Shown here piece after piece: positions 57,932 to 64,000 of a DNA stretch of 64,000 nt. The DNA comes from Rhizopus sp. PT2906 (taxonomy: Eukaryota; Mucoromycota; Mucoromycetes; Mucorales; Rhizopodaceae). The position numbers and the translations under genes are program-made. The stretch lies in the NCBI GenBank assembly GCA_025529335.1, contig JAMYHX010000134.1, forward strand, positions 1 through 64,000, in the 5' to 3' direction. The first letter of the stretch is position 1. Each line of letters begins with the position of its first letter. The notes below the pieces were generated by a model. It worked only from the letters and a program-made list of their open reading frames with translations, did no database searches and was not told the origin of the DNA.

Positions 57932-60372
57932 TCTTTTTTATAAATTAAAGAAATATTATATAATACAAGTATACAAGGATTGGAAGGCGTAAGAGATAAT
58001 TGAATTGAAAGAACAAGAAAAGAAAGAGAAAAAGAGAGGGAAAAAAGAAAAAGGGAAATAGACAAATGTAAATTTATAGACGTAGATTCTTTTTATAACG
58101 TGGTCACCTGACAAGTTGTTTGAAACGCAGACTTATCTTCTGACGAGTGAATGAGGGTTTACTTGGTAATATAGTGGTGACGACGATGACCAAGTATAAA
58201 AAAAAGAGAAAGCTTTCGTTGATAATATGATCTAATTACTTATTATATAACGAGGCTTATAATTATATTTATTTTTATTTCCCTACTTTATGATTTCAAT
58301 TTGTTTATGCTGTGCAATGATAATTTCCAATGTTTACTGCACAGGCCAACTTTATATGTTTATGTAACCACAATAACAAATACTTCTTGACATGAATTTT
58401 TTTTTAAATGGTTACTATGGGCTTTTAATTAAAAAAGGAAATATTCAGATCATTCATAACTCATATGATGTGCATTAAGGTGGAAAGGGTGTTGTATAGA
58501 CGCTTTGTTTTTTATTCTACCAAAAACAGAAAATGAAAATAAGCTGCGGATATTGAAATGAATATACCTTGATCCCTTACTTTCCCCTTTTCTTTTTTCT
58601 TTTTTTGCACAACAATGCAAAAGAGAACACATTTCTATTTTCCTTATAAAACCACAAGATGAGAAGTGCTTTGTTATATATTTCTCACTCTTGTCTTTTT
58701 ATAGAACAATAAGCCCTAAAGGGCTTTTATTCCTTTTTTGTTAAATAAGGGGGAGGCTTTATGATCTTTTCTTTTTTTATACACGTAGATTTCATCATTG
58801 ACTTTATTACCAAATCCATCATGATGAGACCATCATGGTGCGTAATCTGATACGAAAAGAGGAATTGCCTATTTTATTATACACACGAAATGACGATTGG
58901 TTGAGGTTCATTTATTTATTAATAGAGAAAAATATTATCATAGTGATGATTTTGTTATACAATACCTTGATTTGAATATGGACTGGAAAACATAAAGTGA
59001 TGCAATATCTCATGCTTTATCAACCCTGTTACCGAGGGGGAGATACAGGCTCATGAATTTGACACTTGTTCCGAGCATAAAAAGTGATTTTGTCCCATAT
59101 AAATCATCCCACTTTCTTCCGCCCTTCCGAAATCCTTTCCGTTAGAGACAGCTTAGGTTAGGATCTCTGTGTTGCTGTATTATGGCTGCTTTAAATCATA
59201 AAGTTCTAGAAAAAAAAGGAAAGAAAAAATAAAAGAAATGTTGTCATAACATGTGAAATGAGTTTATATTTAGGCTGTTTCTTTTTTTTACTTTTCACTT
59301 GACAAGTGCTTTTTCAAGGCATACATTTTTCGAAGAATATTTACGGATGTTAAATTTTGACAACTTCTTCTTTATTCTTAGTCATTTTCAACATTTCAGA
59401 TTACAACTAGACATTCTCATTTAAAACCAGGAGGAAAAGAAAGACTATCCTTTAATGTTTTTACTTTAGAGAAGCCCAAAATTGTGTGAATGTAGCGCAT
59501 TGCAGACACTATTCAATTGTCCCAAAAGTGCATAATGGCGGAGAGAAAGAATCGAATAAAGAGACAGTCAAGCTTTCTCTCTCTCTCTCTCTCTCCCTCT
59601 GTCCCTTTATACCTAAAAAACCAGTCGAAGCGGAATTCATAGAGCGTGTCATGAGGGATGTTGTTTGTCATGTGAAGAAAATTAGTTTTGTAATTTATTG
59701 CTCAACAGGAACCAAGACTACCTTGGGCCAAATGAACCACAGAGGAGTGGAAAAACCAAAAAAAAACGCTACATTATCGGATGAACTGTGCTTGGTCATT
59801 ACTGATAATGGTGACAGAATCAGAGATATTTCGAGAAAGATGAAAAATACAAATCACTCTTAACTGGTGATATCATAGTTCCCTTTCCAATGGTAATTTC
59901 GAATCCTTTGGCTGTTTACAAGAGTAGATAAACATAAAAAAGATTCTGAGCAGACACTGGATGGTGTCTGCAAGAAGTATAGCTTGACTATGGTTGCATT
60001 AAGTAGCATTGTATCTAATAAAGTTGCAGCATGTCAAAGTATGTACGCACATGCATGCAAACGAGGGGAAAGTAGAGGGTGGGGATGAGCAATTGTTTGT
60101 AGCATATTTCTATCCCATACTACGTCTTTTAATGTGTATAGAGTATTGTTGATGACTTTTTCTTTACAATTTGTTGCGGTAACCTAACAGGGTCCCGGAT
60201 TACAAGATATTAGATTAGATTACTCATTTCGTAATTACTCTTTTGAATTATGTATTTCATTTTATTTGAAATAACTCTATTTATTGACAAAGGATATGCA
60301 TGGATCGGGTGGATATCGAATCCTCATTATTAACATGATTCGTCTAACAAGATCCTATTTTTATTATTTACA
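57932..60372. other. Large intergenic region
   Basis: About 2.4 kb. Contains A/G-rich tracts just upstream of the Sel1-repeat gene, a short hairpin (58711-58726) and a (CT)n tract (59578-59596). An open frame at about 59486-59863 has no ATG at its start and reads through the (CT)n tract, so I do not call it. No RNA gene recognised. Confidence 0.5.
58711..58726. repeat. Short GC-rich hairpin followed by T-rich DNA
   Basis: AAGCCC-TAAA-GGGCTT, a perfect 6-bp stem with a 4-base loop, followed by TTAT and a T6 run. It is more G/C-rich than its surroundings. Possibly chance. Confidence 0.3.
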
Positions 60373-61530
60373 TCACGACCCCGTTTTGATATTCTTTTTC
60401 CTATACAGATTACGTTTAGGTCTCTGTAGCTTTGGTCTAGCTTCATCCCAAGGTCCATGAATTTCACTAAGCGATGTTATATTAGAGACAAATTAATATA
60501 TAATCAAATGACTTACTTTTTATATTTCTGAATGAATATAAGCCAATATGGGCAGATAAAGGTTAGGAATATGAACCCTAGGATATAGATGAAGGCAACT
60601 GCCCTTGATATAGGAAAGAACAAGACGACGCAGACAAGGAGCATGGTCAATGTCAACATCACTTGGACCTTGGTACTCAGGCTTCTTAAATGCCTTTTGA
60701 AGATAGGAAACAATGAAAACCATTCGACAGCAAAGGATAGCAAACCAAAGACGTCTGTATTCGTCTCTAATCTTGAAGCAAGTAATACTGAGGCAAATAT
60801 AGCCGCATTAGTTGACATTGATCCTGGTATCCTATTGAAAATATAAATCACATGATCTCTCTTTATATGATAGTATTACTTTATCGTATTCATCTGTGTA
60901 CTATAATCATGAAAAAGAACGTGAATAAGGAAGCATATGACAGTCAATGCCCAGATGGTATCGTCGCTGATCTTTTCTGTCAATGTCTTTAGGATAGGTG
61001 ATAAGCCCAATAGTGTAATAAAGAAGAAGAAAGCGCTTTTAACCACGCGCTGACCTATAGGCAGAACGTACACACTTTTATATACATGAAAGCTTTCTTC
61101 CTTTTTTTTTGTTTTTGTTACGTTTAAATTCATAGTCATTTCTTGTCTTTAACATGATCAGATCCCAAAAAATATATCCGGCTCCTGTTGATAGAGATCC
61201 AGCCCAGATCAAGTAATGTCCAGACATTACGTTGGACTGAAGATAGATGAATAGTGCAATAAAAATAATAACGCTACTTATTTGTTGTGTAATGACGCCT
61301 GATTCATATACTGTAGCCCAGTAATCATATGTGATGACATTAACTAGAATAATTTAGCTGAATATGTGTGTGTTTGTTTGTGTGTGTACATGTGTTTGAT
61401 GAATACCATTTCGTTGTAACTCATCCAAAAACGTATCATCTACATAGTTGTCTGGGTAATTTTGTTTTACCCACAAAAGTTTCTGCCACGGTGGACTATG
61501 TGGATTATATTGAAATTCACGCAAATACAT
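60373..61530 (-). CDS. GPI2: PIG-C/Gpi2, subunit of GPI-GlcNAc transferase
   Basis: Part of the ER complex that adds GlcNAc to phosphatidylinositol, the first step of GPI-anchor synthesis. Five exons: 61530-61407, 61343-61122, 61054-60880, 60831-60517, 60466-60373; 309 residues, matching the family size. The N-terminal signature WQKLLWVKQNYPDNYVDDTF is at about 13-33, and VKSAFFFFITLLGLSPILKTLT with ISDDTIWALT is central. The C-terminus carries NEIHGPWDEA, conserved in PIG-C, then a basic extension of about 20 residues. Six to eight hydrophobic helices are visible. The short first exon and the intron with GTAACA donor (61055-61121) are supported by restoration of the family motif on both sides. 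Confidence 0.95.
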
Positions 61531-61900
61531 TAAAAGAAAAAAAAAAAAAAGGATAAGCAGGACACAGGAAGCCTGTGTAACTTGCTTTATTTTGTGTGGA
61601 AATACATTTATCAGCCAATCAAGCAAAAAGGTCTATTTTCTTCGATCGTTTGGAATAAGCCTGTAGATAAATAAAGAAAATCATCTGTAAAATACTGATT
61701 TTTTGGTTGTATTTATTAGGAGAAAATCAAGATACCAACATAAAAAAGTAATATTTATCTAGTCAATAAAATACTTTATTTAATTGCTTATTATCTATCG
61801 TCGGAGGCTGCTTGAGCTATCTTTCACTTCCTTAGCATACTCGCCCCTCATCCAGTCTTATAATTATCGGCTTAGCAATGTTAGATGGCAATGTCTTGGT
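61531..61900. other. Intergenic
   Basis: About 370 bases upstream of the PIG-C start, with an A15-like run at about 61535-61550 on the plus strand. Nothing recognised. Confidence 0.4.
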
Positions 61901-61916
61901 TGGCTTTTGCACGTCG

Positions 61917-62452
61917 TTAATTATTGCTTCTTATAACACAGCACGGCGTTTCCTTTTGAAGTTTGACATAATCCAAAGTTTTTGCAACAGTCCCTAAGAA
62001 AACAAACACTTGGTCAATAAATATTATGGGAAATAAATCAAAAGAATTAATCCTACTGTCAAGTTCAAGATATAATCGTACATGTAGTATCAATTCATCA
62101 ACCGTATCCCTGATATCTACAGGAATTGTTGCGCTTTCCTCTTTAGTTATAATATATGTGCATGAATGCTTATAAAGACAATTTAACCAAGCTAGTGTTG
62201 AAGCATGCTTCAGATTCTGCAAGTGTGACACTCTTAGTGGCTTGAAGCGACGCTTAATTCCAACTTCTTCTGCACAGGTTCATCTTCTTCGTGAACTATC
62301 TCTTTCATCATTAATGACTTTTTTTTCCTACAGTAATCATAAGTGTTGTGAATAACATAGTTAAATAACACTCTTACCTTTCTTACCTTGGCTGGCGATT
62401 GCTTTATACCACTAGTTTTAAAACTATCGACAACTTTATAGAATTTGTCCAA
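61917..62452 (-). pseudogene. Unrecognised gene or relic in two frames
   Basis: Two minus-strand frames abut: one from about 62452 to a TAA at 62234-62236 (basic, DKFYKVVDSFKTSGIKQSP...), and a second covering about 62290-61917 in another frame (VGIKRRFKPLRVSHLQNLKH... ending in a TAA at 61917-61919). Both look like real protein and read in series, so an indel or an unrecognised intron near 62250 probably separates parts of one product. No family recognised and no secure start. Confidence 0.3.
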
Positions 62453-64000
62453 TGAAGCTTTGCCAGATCTTGTCTATACAAGACTACATTCGCTCCAAAT
62501 TGATTTGCAGATAGGCTGTTGTGACATTTGTGCTTACAAGAGTGTAAAACAGTAGAGGGTTGATTGACAACAATTATTAAAAGTCTGACAAATGGACGAT
62601 GAAACGCGTACTCCCAGGGCGCATTTCTCAGTAAGCAAGCAGCGTCAATATTTCGAAATCAAAGTCCGAATAAAATGCGATATCATTATTTTGAGATTTG
62701 ATGGTGTGTCAACAATCTCCCAAAAAATGTGGTCCGTAAACTTAAAAAGGCTAATACATTCCCCCTCACCATCATGTTTATTTACTCAAAACACACGTTG
62801 AAACCACGCCTAGGCACCTAGTGGTGTCTCCCCACCAGTAAAATAAAATTAATGAAAAAGGTTAATATATTTTCAGACACTTGCACAGACGACCGGACTA
62901 TCTTCCGAATCTTGTAAAGATGTGCGGAGATGCTCCTCTCACTTTTATTTCTCTAAAGAGAGAAGTGGACAAACGAACGAATGGAGGAAAGTGTTTGTAC
63001 ATCATACACTCGTACCAATTTACGTTCAATTTCATACGAGAGGAGTCTAGAATACAATTTTTTTTTTCTGTTTAACCTAGCGTGGATCTGCTGAGACCTG
63101 TCCTATTTAATTATGACCTCTTGATGAATCATATGTAGCTCAATATTGTAATGAGCACATTCATTTTGTCCCATTGCATAATAACTTGCTTTAAATGGAT
63201 TCATCACGAGCTGAGTGAGTTTCATAGTCGTTTATCACGGGTCTTCTTTATCTGGTTATGTTTACAGATTCAAAACGATCTACAAAAGAGAAAGACTGGT
63301 TAGTAGCAAAGAACTTTTATTTGGAAGCTCCTAGCAGATGTTCTATGGTTAGCTTTTGACTGAGAGGTTCTTAATAAACTGCATCTACTTTTGACCTAAT
63401 AAAGAGGTCAAGGCATCTATGTTTATTTGTTTAGCTCAAACAAATAGCACATGTATATACTTTTTAAAGGTTTAACTGCTTGCTCCAATTCAGCATGTTC
63501 AAAATATTAGCTCTTTAAGAAAATGTTCACATATGATGGCTATGTAAACAATACAGCATGTAAAATAATGAAATGAGTAACATTACCACAAGTGTTTGTT
63601 TATTTATTTAAAGTATATTACCTGATAAACGTAAGTTCTGCCTTCCTTTTCTATACCGTTTCTGAATGGCCAACAGTAGTAAACAACAAGTATACAGTAA
63701 ATAGATTGCATAAGCTCGATTCGTAACAGAGACAACATAATCACTCCAATCAACAAAGTATATATGTTTGCACAAGAGATGACGTGAAAATCGATTCAAA
63801 TGACTGATGTATATTATGTTGTGAGTATTAAAATGTTTATTAAAAGTATATAATATCGTCATAATGGGAGTTAAAATAAAGGATAGGAATAAGCACTAAT
63901 GATAGGCAATTTCTTTTTTAAAAACACAATGACAAAAGAAAAATAAAGAAAGTAGGGCATAAGTGAAATATATGGGGGGAATATGGATAAAGTATATACA
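62453..64000. other. Right end, no supported gene
   Basis: About 1.5 kb. Short frames at about 62592-62801 (+), 62881-63075 (+) and 63608-63862 (-, with one hydrophobic helix) have no homology or exon partners I can see. The window ends in AT-rich sequence. Confidence 0.45.

Noticed and set aside
59486..59863. 125-codon open frame through a (CT)n tract
   Set aside because: It starts at GTG, reads poly-Leu/Ser through a microsatellite and resembles no protein.
1..64000. tRNA, rRNA, snRNA and CRISPR features
   Set aside because: I looked for the tRNA T-arm consensus, conserved rRNA and U6 strings and for spaced direct repeats, and saw none. A covariance-model scan would be decisive.

Overview
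The window is nuclear DNA from a fungus, most likely an early-diverging one of the Mucorales type. The evidence is AT-rich intergenic DNA, many short spliceosomal introns (mostly 40-60 nt, GT-AG with a few GC-AG), single-gene transcription units, and typical eukaryotic housekeeping genes (EF-1alpha, COPI beta-prime, Cbf5, PIG-C). The family-level placement is inference from gene style, a MULE-type transposase and an F-box relic. I saw no tRNA, rRNA or CRISPR array.

Layout. 1-2.7 kb: the first 14 codons of a UCH37-like deubiquitinase running off the left edge, an unrecognised two-exon gene with an in-frame TAG, and a degenerate zone with a diverged ~270-bp duplication and an A36 run. 2.8-12.4 kb: four minus-strand genes (EF-1alpha, an SH3-RasGEF, a YheT-type alpha/beta hydrolase, a mitochondrial NAD kinase). 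13-21.7 kb: a SLP1-type SUN protein facing a type II DnaJ, then a heat-shock-factor-type regulator divergent from that DnaJ, then a SAP30BP/HCNGP-like protein. 22-31.3 kb: a decayed F-box gene, a regulator-like protein with two copies of one domain, a broken NmrA-like gene, an RTA1-type membrane protein and a transposase relic. 31.5-38.7 kb: COPI beta-prime, a decayed MULE transposase and Cbf5. 39.2-48.2 kb: a TRK potassium transporter, an NBR1-type autophagy receptor and a CTC1-like CST-complex protein. 51.2-61.5 kb: a Mid2/WSC-style surface protein, a 1679-residue Sel1-repeat protein and PIG-C. The last 2.5 kb holds only fragments.

The genes are mostly independent housekeeping units rather than a pathway cluster. 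Links I can see are the divergent DnaJ/HSF-type pair (chaperone and a possible chaperone regulator) and two tail-to-tail pairs (SLP1/DnaJ, NBR1/CTC1). The most interesting items are the CTC1-like protein, the near-complete NBR1 architecture with a candidate AIM/LIR, a predicted 28-nt intron in the NAD kinase gene, GC-AG introns, and the absence of TAG as terminator in all 18 confidently modelled genes while TAG interrupts two otherwise open reading frames. Exon models were built by hand from splice motifs and reading-frame continuity; none has transcript support here.
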